Positions 1 to 7,911 of a stretch of DNA of 13,514 nucleotides are shown here, in pieces. Each line of letters opens with the position of its first letter. The first letter of the stretch is position 1. The notes beneath the pieces were generated by a model, which saw only the letters and a program-made list of their open reading frames with translations, was not told the origin of the DNA and made no database searches. The stretch is from positions 1 to 13,514 of the forward strand of contig CAKZLS010000122.1 in assembly GCA_937127205.1 (NCBI GenBank), read 5' to 3'. A program made the translations under genes and the position numbers. Source of the DNA: an uncultured Rhodospirillales bacterium. Lineage in GTDB: Bacteria > Pseudomonadota > Alphaproteobacteria > Rhodospirillales > Defluviicoccaceae.

Positions 1-881
1 CGGTAGACGACACCATCGCCGATGGTCCGCAGCAGGTTACCATCGCGGCATCGGCAGCCGGTTTCGCTGGCGGTAGCGATAGCGTGACCGTCACTAATAA
101 TGAAGCCGCGGTACTGACGCTGTCCATCAGCGCTGCCGACATCGCCGAGAATGGCGGCGGTACGACGGCGACGGTGACACGGAATACGAACACCGCCAAC
201 GACTTGATCGTCAGCCTGAGCTCTAGCGATTCCAGCGAGGCGACGGTGCCGTCAACGGTAACGATCCGGGCTGGGCAGTCGTCGGCAAACTTCGCGGTAA
301 GCGCGGTGGACGACAACGGTATTGATGGCGCCCAAACGGTGACCATTGTGGCATCGGCGGGTATTTTCCGCAGCGGCAGCGACTCCCTGCAGGTCACCGA
401 CAATGACGTCGCCGGAATTCAAGTCAGCTTCGTCAGCGAGGACGCCGGCTACCAGAATAGCATCGGCGTGTACGACACGGCGACCGGCCAGGCGGAAATG
501 CTGATCACAAATACTGATGTCCAGAGTAATCCGGACGTTGCGGCGTTTAATGCGTTGCTGGATTCAGAGAACTACAATCTGGAGAACCTTGGATACTTCC
601 TTGTTCCCGACGGCAATAGGCAGAACGATTGGTCACAGGTTAACCTCGATGATCTACTGGTTGTCGAGGACGCCAGCGGGGTGTACGTCTTGAGGGACGA
701 TAATGGAACTGTCTTGACCGGCACCCGTGCCAATGCCTTTTTCAGCGAGACGGATAAGAACCCCGACAACTTCAACCATGTTCAAAACCAGGGCACGCAA
801 ATCGGCTTCGAAGACTTGGTTGGAGGAGGCGATCAGGACTTCAACGACGTGGTCATTGATGCGCGTGAGGTTTTGATATAG
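1..881 (+). CDS. Calx-beta-like repeat protein with C-terminal DUF4114-type domain (3' part only)
   Basis: The reading frame is open from the left edge (first full codon at base 3) to TAG at 879-881, so only the last 292 residues are visible and the true start lies outside the window. A Calx-beta-like beta-sandwich repeat is seen once in full and once as its tail: VDD...QQVTIAASA...DSVTVTNNE recurs as VDD...AQTVTIVASA...DSLQVTDND exactly 101 codons later. The last ~150 residues carry the DUF4114 pattern, with GYQNSIGVYD near its start and FEDLVGGGDQDFNDVV close to the end. The acidic Asp/Asn-rich loops suggest calcium binding. DUF4114 usually ends large adhesin-like or RTX-type secreted proteins, so a cell-surface or exported role is inferred. 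No RTX nonapeptides are visible in this fragment. The family call is fairly sure; the function is not. Confidence 0.8.
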   Translation, partial: VDDTIADGPQQVTIAASAAGFAGGSDSVTVTNNEAAVLTLSISAADIAENGGGTTATVTRNTNTANDLIVSLSSSDSSEATVPSTVTIRAGQSSANFAVSAVDDNGIDGAQTVTIVASAGIFRSGSDSLQVTDNDVAGIQVSFVSEDAGYQNSIGVYDTATGQAEMLITNTDVQSNPDVAAFNALLDSENYNLENLGYFLVPDGNRQNDWSQVNLDDLLVVEDASGVYVLRDDNGTVLTGTRANAFFSETDKNPDNFNHVQNQGTQIGFEDLVGGGDQDFNDVVIDAREVLI

Positions 882-981
882 GCACAAGCGGAAACAATCT
901 TATCGCCGCTGGGTGAATGTTGGCCGCCGCGTCAATATTTCCAATGTAGAGCGCCGAACACTTACTTTTAAAACCAACACC

Positions 982-1004
982 GGCGGTCACGATCCGTGAC
1001 CGCC
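982..1004. terminator. Inverted repeat between convergent genes, possible bidirectional terminator
   Basis: A perfect 9-bp stem (GGCGGTCAC / GTGACCGCC) with a 5-nt loop lies between the end of the Calx-beta gene and the convergent end of dppF. On the minus strand it is followed within about 7 nt by a GGTTTTAAAA stretch. On the plus strand a run of five T lies about 11 nt beyond the stem. Its place just after two converging stop codons fits termination for both, but neither U-tract is ideal. Confidence 0.5.
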
Positions 1005-1019
1005 AGCGGGAGGCGTTTT

Positions 1020-1991
1020 TCAGATCGTTTCGGCGTGGTGACAGGCTACAGTACGGTTGTCGACCATGCGTGGCTCCGGGCGTTCTATCGAGCAAACGTC
1101 CGTGGCATGCGGACATCGTCGATGGAACGCGCACCCTGGCGGCGGATTGAGCGGGGAGGGAAGTTCACCCTTCAGCACAGCCCGTTCCTTGCGATCATCG
1201 GGGTTCACCCTCGGTGTCGCGGCGAGCAGGGCGCGCGTGTACGGGTGCCGGGGATGATCGAAAATTGTTTCTTTCGCTCCCTGTTCCACCGCAGTTCCCA
1301 GGTACATAACCAAGACCTCGTTGGCGATGTGGCGTACCACCGAGAGATCGTGGGAGATGAACAAGTAGGCCAGGTTCAACTCGTCCTGCAGGTCCATCAT
1401 CAAGTTGAGGACCTGAGCCTGAATGGAAAGATCGAGGGCGGAAACCGGCTCGTCGGCGACAACCACTTTGGGGCTGAGCATCAGCGCCCGCGCAATGGCG
1501 ATGCGCTGGCGCTGGCCGCCGGAAAACATGTGCGGGTAGCGGCCATAGTGTTCCGGCCGCAAGCCCACCTTTTGCATCATTCCCCGAGACATGTCGGCGC
1601 GCTCGGCGGCACTTAGATCGGTGTTGATGGCAACCGGTTCCTCAAGGATCGTACCGATCTTCTTGCGCGGGTTGAGGGAACCGAAGGGGTCCTGGAAGAT
1701 CATCTGCACGGTCTTACGGAGGTGGCGGCGCTGCGTTCGGGTTGCTGTGGCGCCGTCGATGCCGTCGAGAACGAAGGATCCCGCGGTGGGTGGCTCGATC
1801 AACGTGATCAAGCGGGCCAGCGTCGATTTGCCGCACCCGGACTCGCCGACCACCGCAAGCGTTTTGCCGGGCGCGACGGAAAACGACACCCGGTCCAGCG
1901 CTTTCAGCGTGGCCGCCTTGCTAAAGGGGCCACGGCTCACCTCGTAGTAGCGCGCGAGGTTATCGGCGCTTAGGACCGTGGCCTCGGTCAT
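1020..1991 (-). CDS. dppF: Dipeptide ABC transporter ATP-binding protein DppF
   Basis: A 323-residue ATPase of the oligopeptide/dipeptide importer class, last gene of the dpp operon. It pairs with DppD under the membrane to drive DppB/DppC. Visible motifs: Walker A GESGCGKS (49-56), Q-loop Gln100 (IFQDP), signature FSGGQ (156-160), Walker B VVVADEP (176-182) and H-loop His214 (ISHD). The C-terminal oligo_HPY-type extension has four cysteines (PGC...RRC...DVC...VAC), a pattern that in some DppD/OppD proteins binds a [4Fe-4S] cluster. The ATG overlaps the dppD stop as ATGA, indicating translational coupling. Length is normal for DppF/OppF. The very close DppA match in the same operon supports 'dipeptide', although other peptides are possible. 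Confidence 0.93.
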   Translation of the reverse strand: MTEATVLSADNLARYYEVSRGPFSKAATLKALDRVSFSVAPGKTLAVVGESGCGKSTLARLITLIEPPTAGSFVLDGIDGATATRTQRRHLRKTVQMIFQDPFGSLNPRKKIGTILEEPVAINTDLSAAERADMSRGMMQKVGLRPEHYGRYPHMFSGGQRQRIAIARALMLSPKVVVADEPVSALDLSIQAQVLNLMMDLQDELNLAYLFISHDLSVVRHIANEVLVMYLGTAVEQGAKETIFDHPRHPYTRALLAATPRVNPDDRKERAVLKGELPSPLNPPPGCAFHRRCPHATDVCSIERPEPRMVDNRTVACHHAETI

Positions 1992-2965
1992 GTGGGCTCT
2001 CCATCGTCGCCGAGCGGCGTGTGGCAGCGCACCGCGTCGTCACCGGTGACGCTGAGAGCGGGAGGTTCGGTCCGGCACCGGTCGGTTGCGAACCGGCAGC
2101 GCGGATTAAACAGGCATCCGCCCGGCCGATCGTACTGCCCCGGAACCACGCCAGGGATGGTGGGCAGCCGATCATGACCCACGCCGCGTTCGGGAAGCGC
2201 GGCCAGCAGCGCCGCCGTGTAAGGATGGCGGGGGCGGGAAAACAGATCCCTGACCGACCGCGTCTCGACGATCTGACCGGCGTACATCACCACAACGCGC
2301 TCCGCGGTCTCGGCGACCACCCCCATGTCATGGGTGATAAGAATCAGCGCCATGCCCCGGTCGCGCTGAAGCGACAGCAGCAAATCGAGTATCTGCGCTT
2401 GAATGGTCACGTCGAGCGCAGTGGTGGGTTCGTCGGCGATCAGAAGCCGTGGATTGCACGCCAACGACATGGCGATCATCACCCGCTGATTCATGCCGCC
2501 CGACATTTGGTGCGGAAAAGCATCCAACCGGCTTTCGGGCGCGGGGATTCCGACCTGGTCGAGCAGCTCGATGGTCCTCCGCCGGCGTTCCTGGCGGCCG
2601 CCACCCTCATGCACCTTCAACGTTTCCCCGATCTGAAATCCGACGGTAAAACAGGGGTTGAGGCTGGTCATGGGTTCTTGGAACACCATCGCCACGTCCT
2701 TGCCGGTCAGCTTCCGGCGCTTGGCCGGGGACAGGGAAAGCAGATCGATATTGGCGAAGCGCAGGCGATCGGCGGTGACCCGCCCTGGGTAGCCGATCAA
2801 CCCCATCAATGCCAGCATGGTGACGCTTTTGCCGGAGCCGGATTCGCCGACGATGCCCACCACTTCGCCTTCTTCGACGTGCAACTGCATGCTGTCGACG
2901 GCTCGGAAACTCTTGCCTTCGGCGCCGAATTCGACGCTCAAGTCTTGGATGTCGAGCAGGGGCAT
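1988..2965 (-). CDS. dppD: Dipeptide ABC transporter ATP-binding protein DppD
   Basis: A 325-residue ATPase, partner of DppF. I chose the ATG at 2965 because the protein then begins MPLLDIQDLSVEF, as family members do, and forms a TGATG junction with the dppC stop. The open frame continues 51 codons upstream only as antisense-like sequence over dppC. Motifs: Walker A GESGSGKS (40-47), Q-loop Gln96, Walker B LLIADEP (174-180) and H-loop His212. The signature reads MSGGMNQ (154-160), so the fifth position of LSGGQ is Met, a change seen in DppD/OppD subunits. A C-terminal cysteine set (GGC...PRC...DRC...VRC) matches the one in DppF. The stop overlaps the dppF start. Confidence 0.93.
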   Translation of the reverse strand: MPLLDIQDLSVEFGAEGKSFRAVDSMQLHVEEGEVVGIVGESGSGKSVTMLALMGLIGYPGRVTADRLRFANIDLLSLSPAKRRKLTGKDVAMVFQEPMTSLNPCFTVGFQIGETLKVHEGGGRQERRRRTIELLDQVGIPAPESRLDAFPHQMSGGMNQRVMIAMSLACNPRLLIADEPTTALDVTIQAQILDLLLSLQRDRGMALILITHDMGVVAETAERVVVMYAGQIVETRSVRDLFSRPRHPYTAALLAALPERGVGHDRLPTIPGVVPGQYDRPGGCLFNPRCRFATDRCRTEPPALSVTGDDAVRCHTPLGDDGEPT

Positions 2966-3894
2966 CAGCGTTTCAGCTTCGGGTCGAGGGCGTCGCGTAA
3001 TCCGTCGCCGAGAAGGTTGAAGGCAAGAACGGTAATCAAGATTGCCAACCCCGGGAAGGTCACCACCCACCATGCCCGCTGGACGAACTGGAGCGCGTTG
3101 GCCAGCATGGTGCCCCACTCGGGCGTCGGAGGCTGTGCGCCCATACCGAGGAAGCCAAGAGCGGCGAGATCAAGAACAGCCGTCGAAAAACCGAGGGTTG
3201 CCTGCACGATCACCGGTGCCAGGCAATTCGGCAACACAGTGATTAGCATTAGCCTAAACGCGCTGGCACCAGAGACCCGGCTGGCAGTGACGTAGTCGCG
3301 AGACATCTCGGTGATGACCGCAGCGCGAGTGAGTCTAACGAAATGCGGCAACTGGACAATGACCACGGCCATGGCCGCGTTAAGCAGGCTGGGGCCGAGA
3401 ATGGCGACGATGACGATGGCCAGCAGCAAGCTTGGCAATGCCAACATTACGTCCATGGTCCGCATGATCCCGGTCTCGATCACGCCCCTAAAGAAGCCGG
3501 CAATCAGGCCGAGCGCGACTCCCACGGTAAGCGCCAAGGTGACCACCAAGAAACCGATGGAGAGCGAAACCCGGGCACCAAAAATAATCCGCGACAAAAT
3601 ATCTCTGCCGAGATCGTCGGTTCCGAGCAGAAAACGGGTGGATCCGCCCTCGGCCCAGAAAGGCGGCGCCAAAAAAGCTTCTCGGTATTGTTCGTTGGGG
3701 GGGTGCAGCGCCAACACATCGGCAAACAATGCGACCAGCACAAGAATGACGATAATCACCAAACCGATCACCGGACCCCGGTTCGTGCTGAAATAACGCC
3801 AGAATTCGACAATCGGATGCGGTGGCGCCTCCGTCGGGGTGGTATCGACGACCTCGGTGGTGGGGACGGTGGTGGTTTCGGTCGGTGGCGTCAT
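2965..3894 (-). CDS. dppC: Dipeptide ABC transporter permease DppC
   Basis: A 309-residue inner-membrane permease of the BPD_transp_1 family that forms the peptide channel with DppB. The ATG at 3894 is preceded by AGAGGTG at Shine-Dalgarno distance and lies 2 nt after the dppB stop; the longer open frame runs back into dppB and is not credible. The N-terminus carries a Thr/Pro/Glu-rich tail of about 25 residues before PIVEFWRYF and the first membrane helix (about 41-60). The conserved periplasmic segment LGTDDLGRDILSRIIFGARVS follows, then further hydrophobic helices. The cytoplasmic EAA-type loop reads SRDYVTASRVSGAS and docks on the ATPases. The end FNLLGDGLRDALDPKLKR is typical of DppC/OppC. 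The disordered N-terminal tail is the only unusual part. Confidence 0.93.
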   Translation of the reverse strand: MTPPTETTTVPTTEVVDTTPTEAPPHPIVEFWRYFSTNRGPVIGLVIIVILVLVALFADVLALHPPNEQYREAFLAPPFWAEGGSTRFLLGTDDLGRDILSRIIFGARVSLSIGFLVVTLALTVGVALGLIAGFFRGVIETGIMRTMDVMLALPSLLLAIVIVAILGPSLLNAAMAVVIVQLPHFVRLTRAAVITEMSRDYVTASRVSGASAFRLMLITVLPNCLAPVIVQATLGFSTAVLDLAALGFLGMGAQPPTPEWGTMLANALQFVQRAWWVVTFPGLAILITVLAFNLLGDGLRDALDPKLKR

Positions 3895-3896
3895 GG

Positions 3897-4907
3897 TCAC
3901 CTCTGGTGCCTGATACGAGGATTGATCAGTCCGTAGAGGATGTCGACGAACAAATTGACGGCCATCACCACGGTGGCGACGAGTAGAACGCCGCCTTGTA
4001 GCACGGGGTAGTCGCGTCGACGTACCGATTCCACCAGCCACTTGCCAACGCCTGGCCAGGCAAAGATGGTTTCGGTCAGAATGGCGCCGGCAAAGAGTAC
4101 GCCAACAGCGAGTCCGATGACCGTGACCACGGGGATCAGGGCATTTCGCAAGGCATGTAATGCGATCACCCGGAATGGTGCGAGGCCTTTGGCGCGCGCG
4201 GTGCGGATGTAGTCCTCGCCCAAGACTTCAAGCATGGACGAGCGGGTCATACGGGCGATCACCGCAAGCGGAATGGTGCCTAGTGCGATGGCTGGCAGGA
4301 TCAAGTGACTAACTGCGGATTGAAAGGCGCCTTTTTCACCGGAGAGCAGGGTATCGATGAGCATGAAGCCTGTTACCGACTCCACATAATACATCACCGA
4401 AAGGCGTCCGGACACAGGTGTCCAACCGAGCTGAACCGAGAACAATAAGATCAACAGCAAGGCCCACCAAAAGATGGGCATCGAATACCCTGTAAGGGCA
4501 ACACCCATGGTCGTGTAGTCGAACACTGATCCACGCTTAACTGCGGCGAAAATGCCTAGCGGGATGCCGATGGCAATGGCGAACAGAATGGCACAGAGGG
4601 CAAGTTCGACGGTCGCGGGGAAAAGCGAAAGAAATTCGTCAAGCACCGGTGTTTTGGTGACGATGGAGCGACCGAGATCGCCGGAGAGGACGTCGGAAAT
4701 ATAGATGCCGTATTGAGAGACGATCGGCTTGTCTAGTCCCAGTTCCGCTCGCAATGCTGCGTGCCGCTCCGGATCGATGCCCCGTTCGCCGGCCAGCAAT
4801 TCGATTGGATCTCCCGGGACCAGCCGGATCAGGGCGAAGGTCAACAGCGTAACGCCGATAAAGGTGGGAATCACCAATGCGATACGCTTGAGAATGAATG
4901 CTAGCAT
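3897..4907 (-). CDS. dppB: Dipeptide ABC transporter permease DppB
   Basis: A 336-residue inner-membrane permease, partner of DppC. The first helix is preceded by MLAFILKRIAL, then PTFIGVTLLTFALIRLVPGDPIE, the hallmark N-terminus of DppB/OppB/GsiC permeases. The EAA-type loop LGEDYIRTARAKGL contacts an ATPase subunit, and the tail DILYGLINPRIRHQR is characteristic. Length matches E. coli DppB (about 339). The gene begins 84 nt after the dppA stop, beyond a strong hairpin, and the ribosome-binding signal before its ATG is weak (GGATCG). Both points fit lower expression than dppA. Its stop lies 2 nt before dppC. Confidence 0.93.
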   Translation of the reverse strand: MLAFILKRIALVIPTFIGVTLLTFALIRLVPGDPIELLAGERGIDPERHAALRAELGLDKPIVSQYGIYISDVLSGDLGRSIVTKTPVLDEFLSLFPATVELALCAILFAIAIGIPLGIFAAVKRGSVFDYTTMGVALTGYSMPIFWWALLLILLFSVQLGWTPVSGRLSVMYYVESVTGFMLIDTLLSGEKGAFQSAVSHLILPAIALGTIPLAVIARMTRSSMLEVLGEDYIRTARAKGLAPFRVIALHALRNALIPVVTVIGLAVGVLFAGAILTETIFAWPGVGKWLVESVRRRDYPVLQGGVLLVATVVMAVNLFVDILYGLINPRIRHQR

Positions 4908-4932
4908 TTGCGATCCAGGCGATCTGGAGGCG

Positions 4933-4965
4933 CCGGACGGGACGGCATAATGCCGTTCCGTCCGG
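4933..4965 (-). promoter_or_regulatory. Intercistronic stem-loop between dppA and dppB
   Basis: An almost perfect 15-bp inverted repeat with a TAA loop (arms 4933-4947 and 4951-4965, one G-T pair) lies in the 84-nt gap between the dppA stop and dppB start. No U-tract follows on the minus strand, so it is not a standard terminator. In binding-protein operons such a hairpin commonly blocks 3' exonucleases and partly uncouples downstream genes, giving more binding protein than permease. That role is inferred here from position and structure. Confidence 0.6.
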
Positions 4966-4991
4966 TTCTGACGATTTCGGCCGGTTGAGCG

Positions 4992-6590
4992 CTATTCCTT
5001 CAAGTCGACGCCATAGAAAATGTGGCCACCGAAGGGATCGATCCTAAAGTCTTCAACCTCGGCCCGCATGGGCTGAAACACCACCGAGTGTGCCAGCGTG
5101 ACCCAAGGCGCTTCTTCTTTGAAAATCACCTGGGCCTGCTCGTAAAGCTCCGTGCGTTTGTCAACGTCGCTGGTGCGTTTCGCCTCGACAATGAGATCCT
5201 CGAACGGCTGGTGGCACCAGCGCGCCCGGTTCGTGCCTCCCTTGGCGGCTTCGCAGCCCAACAGCACATAAAGGAAATTATCCGGATCGCCGTTGTCGCC
5301 GGTCCAACCGAGCATGACGGTCTGGTGTTCGCCCTCTTTTGAGCGTTTGAGGTACTCACCCCACTCGAAGGTAACGATCTTGGCCTTGACGCCGACTTTC
5401 TCCCAGTCAGCCTGAACCATTTCCGCCATGCGCCGCGCGTTCGGATTGTAAGGGCGCTGGACCGGCATGGCCCAGATGTCGGTTTCAAAGCCCTCGGGAT
5501 AACCGGCGTCCGCGAGAAGTTTCTTGGCTGCGGCCGGGTCGTACTTGTAGTCCTCGATTTCGTCGTTGTAGGACCAAATGGTCGGAGGAATAGGGTTTTT
5601 GGCTTTCTTGCCGGCGCCGAGATAAATCGCGTCGATGATGGCGTCTTTATTGATCGCCATACTAAGTGCTTGCCGCACCCTCTTGTCGTCAAACGGCTTT
5701 TTCTCGGTATTGAAGCCCAGGTATCCGACGTTGAGGCCTTCCTTTTCCATCACATTGATTGCCGGATCCGCTTTCATTGCCTCGAGGTCCGCGGGGTTCG
5801 GATAAGGCATCAAGTGGCACTCACCGGCCTGAAGCTTGGCGTAACGGACGGCGGCATCTGGGGTAATGGCGAACACGAGGTTGTCGATCGGTGCTTTTCC
5901 ACCCCAATAATCGGGATGAGCTTTGTAGCGGATGACGGCATCCTTCTGGTAGTTCACAAGCTGGAACGGGCCAGTGCCCACGGGGTTTTGGTCAATATCA
6001 TCGGGTGTTCCGGCGGCACGCATCTTATCCGCGTATTCAGCCGATAGTATGGACGCAAACGGCATGCCCAGGTTGGCTATGAACGGTGCTTCCGGCTTGT
6101 TCAAAACAAAGCGTACCGTGTGGTCGTCGACCTTATCGATGCTTTTGATCAGGTCCGGCATGCCCATGCTGTTGTAGTACTCGTACTGGCCGCCGGACAG
6201 CTTATGGTCGGGGTGATTGGGGTCGCCTTGACGGTTAAAACTATAAAGGACGTCGTCGGCGTTGAATTCCCGACTCGGCGTGAAGTCCTTGGTGGTATGG
6301 AACTTGACACCCTTCCGCAGGTTGAAAGTGTACGTCAGGCCGTCGTCGGATACCTCCCAGGATTCGGCGAGGCCGGGACCAATCTTAGTCGTTCCGCGCT
6401 CGAACTCCACAAGCCGGTTCAACATGTTCCGGGACGTTGCGTCGAAGGTCGTGCCCGCGGTGTAGAGGGAAGGGTTGAAACCCTCCGGGCTACCTTCCGA
6501 GCAAAAAACAAAGGTCTTCGCATGAGCGACGCTCGTTAGACCAAGTGTGGCAACAACACCCAGTGCCGCGCCCACCATTCGGATGGTCAT
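4992..6590 (-). CDS. dppA: Periplasmic dipeptide-binding protein DppA
   Basis: A 532-residue solute-binding protein of family 5 (SBP_bac_5). A classic Sec signal peptide (MTIRMVGAALGVVATLGL...) ends at AHA, with cleavage expected after residue 24. The mature protein starts KTFVFCSEGSPEGFNPSLYTAGTTFDA and from memory closely tracks E. coli DppA along its whole length: GPGLAESWEVSDDG, NADDVLYSFNRQ, NPVGTGPFQL, MPVQRPYNPNARRMAEM, MLGWTGDNGDPDNF. It captures dipeptides, and in some species heme or 5-aminolevulinate, and delivers them to DppB/DppC. A strong GGGGAG Shine-Dalgarno lies 10 nt before the ATG. It is first in the operon. All landmark segments are present and nothing looks broken. Confidence 0.96.
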   Translation of the reverse strand: MTIRMVGAALGVVATLGLTSVAHAKTFVFCSEGSPEGFNPSLYTAGTTFDATSRNMLNRLVEFERGTTKIGPGLAESWEVSDDGLTYTFNLRKGVKFHTTKDFTPSREFNADDVLYSFNRQGDPNHPDHKLSGGQYEYYNSMGMPDLIKSIDKVDDHTVRFVLNKPEAPFIANLGMPFASILSAEYADKMRAAGTPDDIDQNPVGTGPFQLVNYQKDAVIRYKAHPDYWGGKAPIDNLVFAITPDAAVRYAKLQAGECHLMPYPNPADLEAMKADPAINVMEKEGLNVGYLGFNTEKKPFDDKRVRQALSMAINKDAIIDAIYLGAGKKAKNPIPPTIWSYNDEIEDYKYDPAAAKKLLADAGYPEGFETDIWAMPVQRPYNPNARRMAEMVQADWEKVGVKAKIVTFEWGEYLKRSKEGEHQTVMLGWTGDNGDPDNFLYVLLGCEAAKGGTNRARWCHQPFEDLIVEAKRTSDVDKRTELYEQAQVIFKEEAPWVTLAHSVVFQPMRAEVEDFRIDPFGGHIFYGVDLKE

Positions 6591-6628
6591 TTGCTTTTCT
6601 CCCCATGAATATTTTTAGCCTAACGGAG

Positions 6629-6657
6629 CATATGAACGCTTATGCGTTTGTAAACAA
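6629..6657 (-). promoter_or_regulatory. Candidate dppA promoter with dyad in the spacer
   Basis: On the minus strand TTGTTT (6657-6652) and CATATG (6634-6629) are separated by exactly 17 nt, giving a weak sigma70-like promoter about 40 nt before the dppA ATG. The spacer contains a dyad AACGC-ATAA-GCGTT (6635-6648) that could be an operator. The -10 matches consensus at only three positions, so this is tentative. Confidence 0.3.
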
Positions 6658-6664
6658 GGCAATT

Positions 6665-6691
6665 TTGCGCCTTTTTGAGGGGGAGGCGCAA
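6665..6691. other. Stem-loop upstream of dppA
   Basis: The sequence TTGCGCCT...AGGCGCAA forms an 8-bp stem with an 11-nt loop, about 75-100 nt before dppA and about 120-145 nt after the OmpA-like lipoprotein gene. On the minus strand only a weak, broken T stretch follows. It could terminate the upstream lipoprotein transcript, for which I see no better terminator, or insulate the dppA promoter. Function undetermined. Confidence 0.4.
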
Positions 6692-6808
6692 GGGGCGACA
6701 TCGCCAAATTTACAGCCAGTTGTTCATCTCTAAATGTTGATGAGGATAAGGCACCGCTTTGCGTCGCCCCATTGTGCGTGCAACGAAACCTCGAAGTGCA
6801 CCCAGCGA

Positions 6809-7657
6809 TTACATGGCCGGCGTGCTGACCACGATCTCGGCGCGACGGTTTTGCGGCTCGGCCACACCGTCACCAGTGGGAACCAGTGGCGATTCTTCGC
6901 CACGGGACTCGGTGGTGATGACGCCTGTGAAGCCTGCCGTGCCGAGTTGCGCGGCCACGGAGTCGGCGCGCCGCTGCCCCAGGGCCATGTTGTAATCGGC
7001 CAAACCGACGGTGTCGGTGTTGCCAATCACCAAGATTGTGGTGCCGGGCGCGGTGGCGCCGGCCGCGGCGGAGTTCACAATGTCCGTTGCTTCTGGCGTC
7101 AGGCTCGACTTGGCGAAGTCGAAGAACACCAGATAGCTTCCTGGAGGGACGGCCTCGGCGGGCGCGGGGTCCAAAGCGACTTCCACATTGGCAATGGCCT
7201 CATTGAAACCGTTGCGGCAGCGTTCCCGGTCTCCTTGCTGCCAGGGCCAGTTTTCTTCGGCTTCCTGCATCCAGCAATCAAGATTGACCTGGGCCTCGGC
7301 GGTGTCGGCCGGTGCGACGGTGGCCGCACCCTTGGCCAATGCGGCGTTTAATCGTTCGCTGGCGGTAGATATTTCGCCAGTGTACTTGGCCGGAATGTTC
7401 CAACTATTCATATCCGGGGCGGGGACATTTTCTCCGCTGGCCGCTGACATCGCGCTGCGCGCGAACCGATCGGCATCGCGATAATCGCCTTCACCATATT
7501 CCCGATCCGTCACGTCGAGATACGCCTTCGAAAGTTCGGCACCATATCCGGAACCTGAAGGCGACATCTTGTGTGCTCTCTCTCTTTCGGTGCCGGTGCA
7601 GGCAACCACCGTTAGCACGGTAACGGCTACCGCGGACAATTTTACAACGCTGTTCAT
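6809..7657 (-). CDS. OmpA-family peptidoglycan-associated lipoprotein (paralogue 1)
   Basis: A 282-residue predicted outer-membrane lipoprotein. The ATG at 7657 was chosen over an in-frame one 12 codons upstream: GAGGAG precedes it and it gives the same MNS start as the neighbouring paralogue. The signal peptide ends in lipobox TVVAC, with Cys20 as lipid anchor. Residues ~30-165 form an N-terminal domain with REYGEGDYRDADRF and DCWMQEAEENWPW, including Cys128 and Cys147, which could pair. Residues ~175-282 are an OmpA-like domain: VFFDFAKSSLTPEA, then GNTDTVGLADYNMALGQRRADSV with the Asp and Arg that bind diaminopimelate in OmpA, then NRRAEIVV. Probable role: tethering the outer membrane to the cell wall. 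The N-terminal domain's function is unknown. No clear promoter was found in 7658-7833. Confidence 0.88.
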   Translation of the reverse strand: MNSVVKLSAVAVTVLTVVACTGTERERAHKMSPSGSGYGAELSKAYLDVTDREYGEGDYRDADRFARSAMSAASGENVPAPDMNSWNIPAKYTGEISTASERLNAALAKGAATVAPADTAEAQVNLDCWMQEAEENWPWQQGDRERCRNGFNEAIANVEVALDPAPAEAVPPGSYLVFFDFAKSSLTPEATDIVNSAAAGATAPGTTILVIGNTDTVGLADYNMALGQRRADSVAAQLGTAGFTGVITTESRGEESPLVPTGDGVAEPQNRRAEIVVSTPAM

Positions 7658-7833
7658 GACCAACGTTCTCCTCATTTGAAACCGGCGCATCAATAGGCCA
7701 AGGGCGCGGGGCGCAACACCCGCAGTCAGCGATTGTGGATCAATCTAAAGGAATTGCGTGCAACTCTATCATCCCCGCAGTCTCGGCGGCGCAGCATAAT
7801 ACGGGATGAATAGTGTCTGGGAAATAAGTACGG

Positions 7834-7871
7834 CGAAAAACAAAACGGGGCGCCGCTAAGCGGCGCCCCGT
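7834..7871 (-). terminator. Rho-independent terminator of OmpA-like paralogue 2
   Basis: A perfect 12-bp GC-rich stem (ACGGGGCGCCGC / GCGGCGCCCCGT, arms 7845-7856 and 7860-7871) with a 3-nt loop is followed on the minus strand by TTTTGTTTTT. It lies 40 nt after the stop at 7912. It should separate this gene from its downstream paralogue, which therefore needs its own promoter. Confidence 0.93.
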
Positions 7872-7911
7872 CGTCCGGTCTCTTAGACCAAAGACCGATT
7901 GTCGTCGTCGG

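Noticed and set aside
2966..3118. N-terminal extension of the dppD frame
   Set aside because: It overlaps dppC coding sequence, encodes non-family sequence, and the ATG at 2965 gives the standard start with a TGATG junction.
2021..3295. Long plus-strand open frame (424 codons) across dppD and dppC
   Set aside because: It is antisense to two clearly recognisable transporter genes, with His/Gln/Arg-rich composition typical of a shadow frame and no domain.
3895..4041. N-terminal extension of the dppC frame
   Set aside because: It lies within dppB coding sequence; the ATG at 3894 has a good ribosome site directly after the dppB stop.
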